64,000 nt of DNA from Ralstonia condita (lineage in GTDB: Bacteria > Pseudomonadota > Gammaproteobacteria > Burkholderiales > Burkholderiaceae): positions 992,001-1,056,000 of the forward strand of contig NZ_CATYWO010000002.1 of NCBI RefSeq assembly GCF_958405655.1, given 5' to 3'. This document shows positions 51,789 through 60,906 of the stretch, piece after piece. The notes beneath the pieces are model-generated. The model was not told where the DNA came from, ran no database searches, and saw only the letters and a list, made by a program, of their open reading frames with translations. Position 1 is the first letter of the stretch. Each line of letters starts with the position of its first letter. A program made the translations under genes and the position numbers.

Positions 51789-52601
51789 ATGCTGGAACTC
51801 GACGGCACCATCTGGCTGCGCGCCGGTGACAATAACTGGGGTGGTCGCGGCCGTATCGCGTTGCTGGCCGCCATTGGGCAGACCGGCTCCATCACCGCAG
51901 GGGCCAAGGCGGTTGGTCTTTCGTACAAGGCCGCGTGGGATGCGATCGACACCATGAACAACCTCGCGGGCGAACCGCTCGTCGTGCGCACCGCAGGTGG
52001 CAAGGGCGGTGGCGGAAGCGTCCTCACGCCCCGCGCGCAACGGTTGATCGATGGCTTTCGCGTGCTGGAGGCGGAGCACCGTCGCTTTGTCGAGCGCCTG
52101 GACGCCGCAGCCGAGGCCGCCAGCGAAGATGCCAACCTGCTGCGTCGCCTGATGTTGCGCACCAGCGCGCGTAACGCGCTGTTCGGCACCGTGGAGGCGG
52201 TGGTGTCGGGAGCGGTCAACGACGTGGTGACGCTGCGTCTGCCCGGCGGCCAGGCTGTGGCCGCCACCATCACGCAGGAGAGCACGCACGCGCTGGGATT
52301 GACGCCGGGCGTGCAGGCGGTCGCCCTCATCAAGGCGCCGGCCGTGATGCTGCTGCGTGGCGCGGGCGAATGGCGGCTTTCCGCCGAGAACCAGTTGCCC
52401 TGTGTGGTGACCGAGATTCGGGAGGGCGCCGTGCAATCCGAGGTGCGCTTGCGCCTGCTGGAAGCCAATGCCTCCTCCGCTGCGGACACCGTGCTGGTGG
52501 CGATGCTCTCGCGCTTGGCAGTCGAGACACTGGCGCTCGCCGAGGGTGTGGAAGCCGTGGCCGTATTCGAGGCGTCGAACGTCATCCTGGGCTTGGTGTA
52601 G
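51789..52601 (+). CDS. modE: Molybdate-dependent regulator ModE
   Basis: This 270-aa LysR-like winged helix at the N-terminus (RIALLAAIGQTGSITAGAKAVGLSYKAAWDAIDTMNNLAGEPLVVRTAGGKGGGGSVLTPRAQRLI) is followed by two MOP/TOBE molybdate-binding repeats (about 125-190: TSARNALFGTVEAVVSGAVNDVVTLRLPGG, and about 195-265). ModE-molybdate represses modABC and activates molybdoenzyme genes. Length matches E. coli ModE (262). It is followed five bases later by a flavodoxin-like gene and faces the modBC genes. Confidence 0.92.
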   Translation: MLELDGTIWLRAGDNNWGGRGRIALLAAIGQTGSITAGAKAVGLSYKAAWDAIDTMNNLAGEPLVVRTAGGKGGGGSVLTPRAQRLIDGFRVLEAEHRRFVERLDAAAEAASEDANLLRRLMLRTSARNALFGTVEAVVSGAVNDVVTLRLPGGQAVAATITQESTHALGLTPGVQAVALIKAPAVMLLRGAGEWRLSAENQLPCVVTEIREGAVQSEVRLRLLEANASSAADTVLVAMLSRLAVETLALAEGVEAVAVFEASNVILGLV

Positions 52602-52606
52602 GCCTC

Positions 52607-53107
52607 ATGGCGACGCACAGGACCCTGCTGATCGTCTATCACTCGATGACGGGCGGCACACGCCAGATGGCCGAGGCTGCGCATGCCGGTGCGGCGACGG
52701 AAAGCGGCGTCACCGCTCGATTGCTCCACGCAGCGGAAGCCGGCCCGGCCGATGTGCTCGCGGCGCACGGCTATCTGTTCGCTACCCCCGAAAACCTGGC
52801 TGCCATCAGCGGACAGCTCAAGGATTTCTTCGACCGCTGTTACTACCCGGCGCTCGATCGCATCAATGGCCGGCCATATGCGAGCCTGGTCTGCGCCGGC
52901 AGTGATGGGCAGAATGCCGCGCGGCAGATCGAGCGGATCGCCACGGGGTGGCGGCTCAAGCCGGTGGCCGAGACGATCATCGTCTGCACGCACGCGCAGA
53001 CACCGGAGGCGATCCTGGCGCCGAAGCAGATCGGCGCCGACGATCTGGAGCGCTGCGAGGCGATGGGCGCGGCCATGGCAGCAGGGCTGGCGCTCGGCGT
53101 GTTCTAG
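52607..53107 (+). CDS. Flavodoxin-family / NAD(P)H-dependent FMN reductase-like protein
   Basis: This 166-aa flavodoxin-fold protein has the N-terminal phosphate-binding loop YHSMTGGTRQMAEAA, and FATPENLAAISGQLKDFFDRCYY and VCAGSDGQNAARQIERI as later flavin-contact regions. It probably uses FMN in electron transfer. The start is ATG at 52607, five bases after modE; longer frames sit inside modE. Its TAG stop shares the palindrome CTAG with the stop of the convergent modC gene. Linkage to molybdenum metabolism is by context only. Confidence 0.85.
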   Translation: MATHRTLLIVYHSMTGGTRQMAEAAHAGAATESGVTARLLHAAEAGPADVLAAHGYLFATPENLAAISGQLKDFFDRCYYPALDRINGRPYASLVCAGSDGQNAARQIERIATGWRLKPVAETIIVCTHAQTPEAILAPKQIGADDLERCEAMGAAMAAGLALGVF

Positions 53108-53853
53108 GCCTGGCCGGTAGCCACCATCGTCAGGTGGGGGTATGGCGAAACCGGCGCGGCGCCGGGCGTCCGCACGGCGTCGGCGACGACGCGGCCCTCG
53201 CGCAGCTCGAAGACGTGGTCGCCAAACATGTCGGCGTCGGCCGGGTCATGCGTGATCATCAGCATGGGCACGTCGAGCCGCACCTGCAGTGCCGACAGCT
53301 CGGAACGCATGCGCGTGCGCAGCGCAGGGTCCAGCGCGGCAAACGGCTCGTCGAGCAGCAGCATCGACGGTTCGGCGATCAGCGCGCGGGCTAGCGCCAC
53401 ACGCTGGCGCTGGCCGCCGGAGATCTGCGAGGGATAATTGGCGGCCACGGCGCCGAGCTCGAAGGTATCGATCCACTGCTGCACGCGCGGGTCTTGCGTG
53501 CGGCGCGGCGGATTGAGCCATCCGCGCCCGAGCGCGAAGGCAATGTTCTGCGCGACCGTCAGGTGCTGGAACAGGGCGTAATCCTGGAAGAGATAGCCGA
53601 CCCGGCGTTCCTGGGCACTGAGGTTGATCCCTTCCGCATGATTGAAGAGCGTACGGCCGTTGAGCGCGATCCGGCCCCGGTCGGGTGTCATCAAGCCCGC
53701 AATGGCACGCAGCGTGAGGCTCTTGCCGGCCCCGGACGGGCCATACAGCACCACCCGCCGGCTCTCCGAGCGCACGGTAACGTCGAGCGAGAACACGCGC
53801 GCCGCGCTGGTCAGCGTCTTCTGTACTACGAGGTCGATCATCGTGGTGCTCAT
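53104..53853 (-). CDS. modC: Molybdate ABC transporter ATP-binding protein, short form
   Basis: This 249-aa ABC ATPase has Walker A GPSGAGKS, signature SGGQRQRVALARAL, Walker B MLLLDEPFAALD and the switch His in MITHDPADADMFGDH. E. coli ModC (352 aa) has a C-terminal MOP domain; here the protein ends soon after the nucleotide domain, so molybdate feedback through ModC is missing. The ATG at 53853 overlaps modB as ATGA. The pairing with ModB and the adjacent ModE supports molybdate over sulfate or other anions. Confidence 0.87.
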   Translation of the reverse strand: MSTTMIDLVVQKTLTSAARVFSLDVTVRSESRRVVLYGPSGAGKSLTLRAIAGLMTPDRGRIALNGRTLFNHAEGINLSAQERRVGYLFQDYALFQHLTVAQNIAFALGRGWLNPPRRTQDPRVQQWIDTFELGAVAANYPSQISGGQRQRVALARALIAEPSMLLLDEPFAALDPALRTRMRSELSALQVRLDVPMLMITHDPADADMFGDHVFELREGRVVADAVRTPGAAPVSPYPHLTMVATGQA

Positions 53854-54536
53854 GCCAACTGCTCCTGCAGGCTGGGCGTGCGCTTTTGCAGCATCCGGCC
53901 GGCGACCACCAGCACGACGATGCAGGTGAGCGAGGTGATCAGCACCAGCGTGTTGGCCGTGGCGTCGTCGCCGGCTTGTACCGCTTCGTAGATGGCAACG
54001 GACAACGTCTGCGTGCGGCCGGGCAGGTTGCCGGCGATCATCAGGGTTGCCCCGAATTCGCCGAGCGCGCGAGCGAACGCCAGCAGCACCCCGGCAGCGA
54101 TGCCGCGCGCCGCCAGCGGCAGCGTCACGCGAAAGAACACCGCCCCCTCAGGCAACCCGAGCACGCGCGCGGCTTGCTCCAACTGGTGATCCACCCCCTC
54201 AAACGCTGCACGCGCCGACTTCATCACGAGCGGAAATGCGACCACCGTGGAGGCAATCACGGCTCCCTGCCACGTAAAGACGAGCTGGATGCCCAGGCTG
54301 TCCAGCCATCCCCCAATCGTGCCGCGCCGGCCCAGCAACACCAGCAGGTAATAGCCAAGCACCGTCGGCGGCAGCACGAGCGGCAGCGTGAGTAGCGAGT
54401 CGATCACGTCGCGCAGGCCGCTGCGCATGCGGGCCAGTGCGTAGGCCGCAGCCACACCCAGGATGAGGTTGAGGGCGGTTGCCCAACCCGCGACCTTGAG
54501 GGAAAGCAGCAGGGGCGTCCAGATGGAATCGGTCAT
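53850..54536 (-). CDS. modB: Molybdate ABC transporter permease ModB
   Basis: This 228-aa inner-membrane permease has about five spans and the ABC-permease EAA loop in ARVLGLPEGAVFFRVTLPLAARGIAAGVLLAFARALGEFGATLMIAGN, which is close to ModB. The ATG at 54536 (MTDSIWTPLLLSLKVAG) is chosen; the upstream in-frame extension is not hydrophobic and lacks a site. No modA (periplasmic molybdate-binding protein) lies upstream; the next gene is a glutaminase. Confidence 0.9.
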   Translation of the reverse strand: MTDSIWTPLLLSLKVAGWATALNLILGVAAAYALARMRSGLRDVIDSLLTLPLVLPPTVLGYYLLVLLGRRGTIGGWLDSLGIQLVFTWQGAVIASTVVAFPLVMKSARAAFEGVDHQLEQAARVLGLPEGAVFFRVTLPLAARGIAAGVLLAFARALGEFGATLMIAGNLPGRTQTLSVAIYEAVQAGDDATANTLVLITSLTCIVVLVVAGRMLQKRTPSLQEQLA

Positions 54537-54760
54537 GCGAGTGGGTTGCGAAAGGGCCATCCGCCAGCAGGACAACCCATTGGGCTCCGCTGATTGCGTG
54601 GGCGAGCTATGCGCAATATAGGGTTGGTGATAACGGGTGGTCAATCCCGATAGGGTGATTCCCGGCATGTGGCGAGGGGCATGGGGTTACTGCCGTGCGC
54701 TTGATCGGCTCTCCGTCGCCGACTTGCGTGCTGAAGGCCCGGCAAGAAGACTTGCCGCCG
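54537..54760. promoter_or_regulatory. Spacer upstream of modB, downstream of glutaminase
   Basis: The modBC promoter should lie in these 224 bp. A short CTAT-N7-ATAG dyad at 54607-54621 is a weak candidate for a ModE-type site but is far from the E. coli consensus. A perfect 7-bp hairpin (CGGCAAG-loop-CTTGCCG, 54740-54757) sits just past the glutaminase stop, without a T-run. Confidence 0.4.
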
Positions 54761-55687
54761 TCAGAAGATCGATCGGCCGGTCAGTGTCGTCAGCCATTCC
54801 AGCGCCTGGAGCCCGGCCAGCGAGTTCCCGCTGACATCCAGCCCCGGAGACCACACGCACACGCCAAATTCGCCCGGCAGCACGGCGACGATGCCGCCGC
54901 CCACGCCGCTCTTGGCGGGCAGCCCCACGCGATAGACGAAGTCGCCCGCCGCGTCGTAGGTGCCGCAGGTCAGCATCAGTGCAGACAGGCGCTTGGCAGG
55001 GCTGGCACCGACGATGTGCTCACCGCTCCACGGCACAACGCCGCCGTTGGCGAGAAACAGCACGGCGCGCGCGAGGTCGGTGCAGTCCATCTCGATGGCG
55101 CACTGGCGGCAGTACGCATCGATGACGGTTTCCACCGGCATGTGCAGGTTGCCGAAGCTCTTCATGAAGTGGGCCATCGCGCGGTTGCGGTCGGCATGGG
55201 CCAGTTCGGATTCGGCCACGCGCCGCACGTAGTCGATGCGTGGGTTGTCGACCAGCCGTCGCATGAACTGCACCAGCGCGGTTTCGGCCTGCACGAAGCG
55301 GCGGCACAGCACGTCGGTCACGACCAGCGCACCGGCATTGATGAACGGGTTGCGCGGGATGCCGTTCTCGTATTCGAGCTGCACCAGCGAGTTGAAAGCA
55401 TTGCCGGAGGGTTCGCGGCCGACACGTTGCCAGAGCGTTTCGCCCTCAAGCTGGAAGGCCAGCGTGCAGGCAAACAGTTTGGAGATGCTCTGGATCGAGA
55501 ACGGCACATCCGCCTTGCCCACCGTGTAGACATCGCCGCGCAGCGTGACGAGGGCCATACCGAAATCCGACGCATTGGCGCCGGCCAGCTCGGGGATGTA
55601 ATCGGCAACCCGCCCCTGGCCGAGGACCGGCTGGATGTCGCGGTGGATGGTGTCCAGGATCGCTTGGTAGTCCGCTTGGTAGTCCAT
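54761..55687 (-). CDS. glsA: Glutaminase A
   Basis: This 308-aa cytosolic beta-lactamase-fold glutaminase converts glutamine to glutamate and ammonia. The serine nucleophile and general base are in PFSIQSISKLFACTLAF (S-I-S-K motif), with further family segments GREPSGNAFNSLVQLEYENGIPRNPFINAGALVV and LPAKSGVGGGIVAVLPGEFGVCVWSPGLD. Length equals the E. coli enzymes. The ATG at 55687 is chosen; a TTG six codons upstream is possible. It is monocistronic. In E. coli one paralogue contributes to acid resistance. Confidence 0.94.
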   Translation of the reverse strand: MDYQADYQAILDTIHRDIQPVLGQGRVADYIPELAGANASDFGMALVTLRGDVYTVGKADVPFSIQSISKLFACTLAFQLEGETLWQRVGREPSGNAFNSLVQLEYENGIPRNPFINAGALVVTDVLCRRFVQAETALVQFMRRLVDNPRIDYVRRVAESELAHADRNRAMAHFMKSFGNLHMPVETVIDAYCRQCAIEMDCTDLARAVLFLANGGVVPWSGEHIVGASPAKRLSALMLTCGTYDAAGDFVYRVGLPAKSGVGGGIVAVLPGEFGVCVWSPGLDVSGNSLAGLQALEWLTTLTGRSIF

Positions 55688-56094
55688 GGAGGCCAGCAGG
55701 AGCAAAACGGTGGGGCGACGGATTCTACACGCGCGGGTTCAGCCCCCGCCTTGGTCATGCCCTTTTCCTGTCGACTGCAATGCGAAACGTTGGTTGGACC
55801 GCGGTTCGTCACGCTTTCGCAATCAGCCGCACGAACAACCTTGTGGATGAGCTTGCTTGACGACGTCAGTGGAGACAGCCCAGGCAGACAGCGTGCCGGA
55901 ACACCCGGCGCTGACGCCGGTACCCGCCCGCACGGGCGCTCGAATCGATTTGATTCCTGTGCTTCCCCCAAAGTGCACAGCAAGCGGCGCTTGCAAGGCG
56001 CCGCGTTCTTTTGGCGGTGCCACCCATCAGCCAAAAAAAACGCGGCCGAAGCCGCGCAGATCTCGCTTTCCAGAGAGCGAGAGAGGAGAAATCC
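55688..56094. other. Intergenic region, glutaminase / efflux channel
   Basis: These 407 bp contain no convincing gene. The left part must hold the glutaminase promoter. The right part holds the terminator of the efflux operon at 56032-56056. Confidence 0.45.
56032..56056 (-). terminator. Intrinsic terminator of the BpeEF-OprC-like operon
   Basis: On the minus strand CGCGGC-TTCG-GCCGCG forms a UUCG-capped hairpin followed by eight T. It lies 39 bp past the outer-membrane channel gene stop. Confidence 0.92.
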
Positions 56095-57645
56095 TTACTG
56101 TTGCGCCACCGTGGCCGGCTTGCCCTGTACCACCGGCGGCAGGTCACCCCAGCCGCCGCCCAATGCCTTGATGAGCCCCACCGTGGAGTTCACGCGGCTG
56201 CCGGCCAGTTGCACGCCGATGCGTTCTGCGGACAGCATGTTGCGCTCGGCATCGATCACGTCCAGGTAGTTGACCGAGCCCGCGTTGTAGCGCGTGCGGG
56301 ACAGCTGCGCGGCGCGCGTGGAGGCGCGCACGGCGTCGTCCTGGGCCTTGGCCTGATCGGCCAGCAGGCGCAGCTCCGAGAGGTTGTCTTCCACCTCGCG
56401 GAAGGCGACGAGCACGCTCTCGCGGTAGTTGGCAACGTTCTCTTCATACGCGGCACGCGCCTGCTTCACGCCGGCGCTGCGGGCGCCACCGTCGAAGATG
56501 GGCAGCGACAGCGCAGTGCCGACCAGCGGCCCGAGAATCCACGTGCGGCTGCCCCATTTGAGCAGGTCGCCGATGTCGTGCGACTCGTAGCCGAAGCCGC
56601 CCGTGAGTTGCAGTTGCGGGAAGAACGCCGCACGCGCCACGCCGATGCGCGCGTTGGCCGCAGCCATCGAGCGCTCGGCGGCGGCCACGTCGGGGCGGCG
56701 TTCCAGCAGGGCGGACGGGAGCCCCGCCGGTACGCGCACTTCGGCCGATTGCAACGGGTCTGCGCCCATCGTGAAATCAGCCGGTGCCTTGCCCAGGAGC
56801 GTTGCGAGCGCATGTTCCAGCACCGCGCGACGGCGTTGCACGCCGATGCGGTCGGAGCGTGCCGTGGCCAGTTCGGCATCGGCGCGGGCGACGTCCAGTT
56901 CGCCAATGTCGCCCGTGTTGAAGCGGCGCTGCACCAGCTTGAGCGCCTCTTCGCGGCCGACCAGCGTGCGGGACAGCAACGCCTCTTCCGCATCCAGCGT
57001 GCGCAGGCTGAAGTACGTCTGCGCCACGTCGGCCTGCAATGAGAGGCGGGCCGCGCGGTACAGCGCTTCGACGCGCTCGGCATCGGCACCGGCGGCATCG
57101 ATGTTGTTGCGCACGCGGCCGAACAGGTCGACCTCATACGCCACCGTGGACTGCGCGCGCCAGTACGTCTGCGGCTGCACGGGCGCGCCGACCGGCAAGC
57201 CGGCCGATGCCGCCGAAGCCCGCTGGCGCGTCGGGCCGAAGCCCGCATCCAGTTCCGGGAACAGCGATGCACGGTTGGCCTGCACGAAGGCGCGCGCTTG
57301 CGTGACGCGTGCGGCGGCGGCGGCCAGCGTGGGGCTGGCTTCAGCGGCCTGCGCTTCGAGCTTGTCGAGCGTCGGGTCGTTGAAGATCTTCCACCACGCG
57401 CCGTCGGCGGGCAGGGCGGGCTCGGCGGTCTTCCACTTGCCTTGCTCGTTTGCGGCCAGCGGTGCATCGGTCGCTTGTGCCGATGGTGCCGCTTCCTTGA
57501 AGGCGTTGGGCGTGCCAACGTCCGGCTTCTCATAGGTCGGGGCGAGCGAGCAGGCCGCGAGGAACAGCGCGGCGGCCAGCGCCAGCGGTGTCCAGCGGCC
57601 CGACTGCACGGCCGGACCTGTTTGTTGTTGTGTCGACGCGTTCAT
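56095..57645 (-). CDS. oprC: RND efflux outer-membrane channel lipoprotein, OprC/OpcM-like
   Basis: This 516-aa NodT-family outer-membrane factor has the lipoprotein signal ALAAALFLAACSLAPTYEKPD, two OEP repeats and the segment LLERRPDVAAAERSMAAANARIGVARAAFFPQLQLTGGFG. It closes a tripartite pump with the two genes upstream. The ATG at 57645 lies 25 bp after the permease stop; an in-frame start at 57750 would overlap that gene. Operon order adaptor-permease-channel and the linked lipase-like and LysR genes match BpeEF-OprC/CeoAB-OpcM of Burkholderia. It is distinct in sequence from the channel at 206-1762. Confidence 0.9.
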   Translation of the reverse strand: MNASTQQQTGPAVQSGRWTPLALAAALFLAACSLAPTYEKPDVGTPNAFKEAAPSAQATDAPLAANEQGKWKTAEPALPADGAWWKIFNDPTLDKLEAQAAEASPTLAAAAARVTQARAFVQANRASLFPELDAGFGPTRQRASAASAGLPVGAPVQPQTYWRAQSTVAYEVDLFGRVRNNIDAAGADAERVEALYRAARLSLQADVAQTYFSLRTLDAEEALLSRTLVGREEALKLVQRRFNTGDIGELDVARADAELATARSDRIGVQRRRAVLEHALATLLGKAPADFTMGADPLQSAEVRVPAGLPSALLERRPDVAAAERSMAAANARIGVARAAFFPQLQLTGGFGYESHDIGDLLKWGSRTWILGPLVGTALSLPIFDGGARSAGVKQARAAYEENVANYRESVLVAFREVEDNLSELRLLADQAKAQDDAVRASTRAAQLSRTRYNAGSVNYLDVIDAERNMLSAERIGVQLAGSRVNSTVGLIKALGGGWGDLPPVVQGKPATVAQQ

Positions 57646-57670
57646 AGCGATGTCTTGATGAGTGTTGACC

Positions 57671-60600
57671 TTAGTGCTGGGTCGACGGCACAGGCAGCGC
57701 GCCGTCCAGGTCCAGATCACGATCGGGTGCGTCTTCCGAACGCTGGCCACGGCGTGCGGCCAGCGTGCGCAGCAGCACGTAGAACACCGGCGTGAGGAAC
57801 AGGCCGAACAGCGTCACACCCAGCATCCCCGCGAACACCGCCACGCCCATGGCATGGCGCATTTCCGCGCCGGCGCCGGTCGACACCACCAGGGGCACCA
57901 CGCCCATGATGAAAGCGATCGACGTCATCAGGATCGGGCGCAGACGCAGGCGGCAGGCCTCGATGGCGGCTTCCACGATGGTGCGTCCTTGCAGCTCAAG
58001 CTCCCGCGCAAACTCCACGATCAGGATGGCGTTCTTACACGCCAGCCCCACCAGCACCACCAGACCGATCTGCGTGAAGATGTTGTTGTCTCCATGCGAG
58101 ACCCATACGCCCAGCATGGCGGCAAACAGGCTCATCGGCACGATCAGGATCACGGCCAGCGGCAGCGTCAGGCTTTCGTACTGCGCAGCCAACACCAGGA
58201 ACACGAGCAGCACGCAGATCGGGAAGATCCACACGGCCGAGTTGCCGGCCAGGATCTGCTGATACGTCAGATCTGTCCACTCGAAGCGCACGCCCTTGGG
58301 CAGCGTTTCATGCGCGATGCGTTCCACGGCCGCCTGTGCCTGGCCCGACGAGAAGCCCGGGGCCGGGCCGCCGTTGATGTCGGCCGCGGTGTAGCCGTTG
58401 TAGCGCACCACCATGTCCGGCCCGAAGCCTTGCGAGACCCGCAGCAGCGATGACAGCGGAACCATCTCGCCAGCGGCGTTGCGCGTCTTCAACTGCAGGA
58501 TGTCTTCTGCATGGGCGCGGAACGGCGCGTCTGCCTGCACCTTGACCTGATACGTGCGGCCGAAGCGGTTGAAGTCGTTCACGTACAGCGAGCCCAGGTA
58601 TACCTGCATGGTGTCGAACACATCCGTGACCGGCACGCCCAGCTGCTTGGCCTTCACGCGGTCCAGGTCGGCATTCAACTGCGGCACGTTGATCTGGTAG
58701 CTCGAGAACGACGGGCCCAGCTCAGGCGTCTTGCGTGCCTTGGCCATGAAGGCCTGCGTGGCGGCAAAGAGTTGCTCGTAGCCGACCGAGCCGCGGTCTT
58801 CCAGTTGCAGCTTGAAGCCACCCACCGTGCCGAGGCCCTGCACCGGCGGCGGTGGGAACACGGCAATGAAGGCGTCCTTGATGGCGCCGTATTGCTTGTT
58901 CAACTGGCCTGCAATCGCACCGCCCGACAGGTCGGCACTCTTGCGCTGGTCAAACGGCTTGAGCGTGACGAACACGATGCCGGCGCTCGGGCTGTTGGTG
59001 AAGCCGTTGATCGACAGGCCCGGGAATGCCACGGCGCTTTCCACGCCGGGGTGCTTGAGGGCGATGTCGGACATGCGGCGGATCACGTCTTCCGTGCGGT
59101 CAAGCGAGGCACCGTCCGGCAACTGCGCGAAGCTCACGAGGTACTGCTTGTCCTGCATCGGCACGAAGCCGCCCGGCACCTTGTTGAACAACAGCGCGGT
59201 CGCGCCGATCAGCGCCAGGTAGATGCCCAGCATGACGGCCTTGCGACCGATCACGCGCGAGGTGCTGCGGCCGTACGATTCGGATGCGGCACCAAACACG
59301 CGGTTGAACGGACGGAAGATCCAGCCCAGGCCCTTGTCCATCGTGCGGGCCAGCCAATCCTTCGGCGCGTCGTGGCTCTTGAGCAGCAGGGCGGCCAGCG
59401 CCGGCGACAGCGTGAGCGAGTTGAAGGCCGAGATGACGGTCGAGATGGAGATCGTCAGCGCGAACTGCTTGTAGAACTGACCGGTCAGGCCCGTCATGAA
59501 GGCCAGCGGCACGAACACGGCAATCAACGTCAGGGCAATGGCGATGATCGGGCCGCTCACCTCGCGCATGGCCTTGTACGTGGCCTCGCGTGGCGATAAC
59601 CCTTCGGCGATGTTCCGCTCGACGTTTTCCACCACCACGATGGCATCGTCCACCACGATCCCGATCGCCAGCACCAGCCCGAACAGCGACAGCGCATTGA
59701 TCGAGAAGCCGAACATCAGCATCAGCCCAAACGTACCGATGATCGACACCGGCACCGCCAGCAGCGGAATGATCGACGCACGCCACGTCTGCAGGAACAG
59801 GATCACCACCAGCACCACAAGCGCCACCGCTTCCAGCAGCGTATGCGTGACGGCTTCGATACTGGAGCGGACGAACTGCGTCGGGTCATAGACGATGCGG
59901 TAGTCGACGCCTTCGGGAAAGTCTTCCTTCAGCTCGGCCATCGTCTTGCGCACGTCGTCCGAAATCTGCAGCGCGTTGGAACCCGGTGCCTGGAAGATCG
60001 GAATCGCCACCGCCTGCTTGTTGTCCAGCAGCGAGCGCAGGCCGTATTCCGATGCAGCCAGCTCGATGCGGGCCACGTCACGCAAGTACGTGACGGCGCC
60101 ATCGGGCGAACTCTTCAGGATGATGTCGCCGAATTCCTGCTCGGTCTTCAAGCGGCCCTGTGCGTTGACGGACAGTTGCAGGTCCGTGCCCGGCACCGAC
60201 GGCGAGCCGCCGATCACGCCGGCTGCCACCTGCACGTTCTGGTCGCGGATGGCCTTGACCACTTCGTTGGCCGTCAGGCCGCGTTCGGCGACCTTGTTCG
60301 GGTCGAGCCACACGCGCATCGAGTAGTCACCCGAGCCAAACAGCTGCACCTGGCCCACGCCGCTGATCCGTGCAAGGCGGTCCTTGACGTTCAGCACGGC
60401 GTAGTTGCGCAGGTACGTCATGTCGTAGCGGTCGTTGGGCGAGAGCAAGTGCACCACCATCGTCAGGTCGGGGCTGCTCTTGACGGTGGTCACGCCCAGG
60501 CGTTGCACCACGTCGGGCAGACGCGGCAGCGCCTGCGACACGCGGTTCTGCACGAGCTGCTGTGCCTTGTCCGGGTCGGTGCCCAGCTTGAAGGTGACCG

Positions 60601-60877
60601 TCGTGGTCAGGTTGCCGTCGCTGTTGGCCTGCGACTGCATGTAGAGCATGTTCTCGACGCCGTTGATCTGTTCTTCGAGCGGCGAGGCGACGGTCTCGGC
60701 AATCACCTTCGGGTTGGCGCCCGGGAACTGCGCGCGCACCACCACCGAAGGCGGCACGACCTCGGGGTACTCCGAGATCGGCAATCGCCAGATTGAGATG
60801 ATCCCGACCAGCAGGATCAGCGTGGATAACACGCCCGCAAAGATCGGGCGGTCCACGAAAAATTTAGAGAAGTTCAT
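57671..60877 (-). CDS. bpeF: RND multidrug efflux permease, BpeF/CeoB-like (HAE1)
   Basis: This 1068-aa AcrB-family drug:proton antiporter starts MNFSKFFVDRPIFAGVLSTL. The TM4 proton relay is in AIGIVVDDAIVVVENVERNIAEG and the TM10 lysine in GLVVLVGLACKNAILIVEFAREL. It groups with MexF/BpeF/OqxB, pumps for chloramphenicol, trimethoprim and fluoroquinolones. Unlike the MdtBC pump earlier in the window it should be a homotrimer. It is spaced 29 bp after the adaptor gene. Confidence 0.94.
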   Translation of the reverse strand: MNFSKFFVDRPIFAGVLSTLILLVGIISIWRLPISEYPEVVPPSVVVRAQFPGANPKVIAETVASPLEEQINGVENMLYMQSQANSDGNLTTTVTFKLGTDPDKAQQLVQNRVSQALPRLPDVVQRLGVTTVKSSPDLTMVVHLLSPNDRYDMTYLRNYAVLNVKDRLARISGVGQVQLFGSGDYSMRVWLDPNKVAERGLTANEVVKAIRDQNVQVAAGVIGGSPSVPGTDLQLSVNAQGRLKTEQEFGDIILKSSPDGAVTYLRDVARIELAASEYGLRSLLDNKQAVAIPIFQAPGSNALQISDDVRKTMAELKEDFPEGVDYRIVYDPTQFVRSSIEAVTHTLLEAVALVVLVVILFLQTWRASIIPLLAVPVSIIGTFGLMLMFGFSINALSLFGLVLAIGIVVDDAIVVVENVERNIAEGLSPREATYKAMREVSGPIIAIALTLIAVFVPLAFMTGLTGQFYKQFALTISISTVISAFNSLTLSPALAALLLKSHDAPKDWLARTMDKGLGWIFRPFNRVFGAASESYGRSTSRVIGRKAVMLGIYLALIGATALLFNKVPGGFVPMQDKQYLVSFAQLPDGASLDRTEDVIRRMSDIALKHPGVESAVAFPGLSINGFTNSPSAGIVFVTLKPFDQRKSADLSGGAIAGQLNKQYGAIKDAFIAVFPPPPVQGLGTVGGFKLQLEDRGSVGYEQLFAATQAFMAKARKTPELGPSFSSYQINVPQLNADLDRVKAKQLGVPVTDVFDTMQVYLGSLYVNDFNRFGRTYQVKVQADAPFRAHAEDILQLKTRNAAGEMVPLSSLLRVSQGFGPDMVVRYNGYTAADINGGPAPGFSSGQAQAAVERIAHETLPKGVRFEWTDLTYQQILAGNSAVWIFPICVLLVFLVLAAQYESLTLPLAVILIVPMSLFAAMLGVWVSHGDNNIFTQIGLVVLVGLACKNAILIVEFARELELQGRTIVEAAIEACRLRLRPILMTSIAFIMGVVPLVVSTGAGAEMRHAMGVAVFAGMLGVTLFGLFLTPVFYVLLRTLAARRGQRSEDAPDRDLDLDGALPVPSTQH

Positions 60878-60906
60878 GGCTGTGAGCGATGAGGTTCAGT
60901 CGCAAA

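Noticed and set aside
54607..54621. ModE binding site upstream of modB
   Set aside because: Only a 4-bp CTAT/ATAG dyad is present, too far from the known ModE consensus to call.
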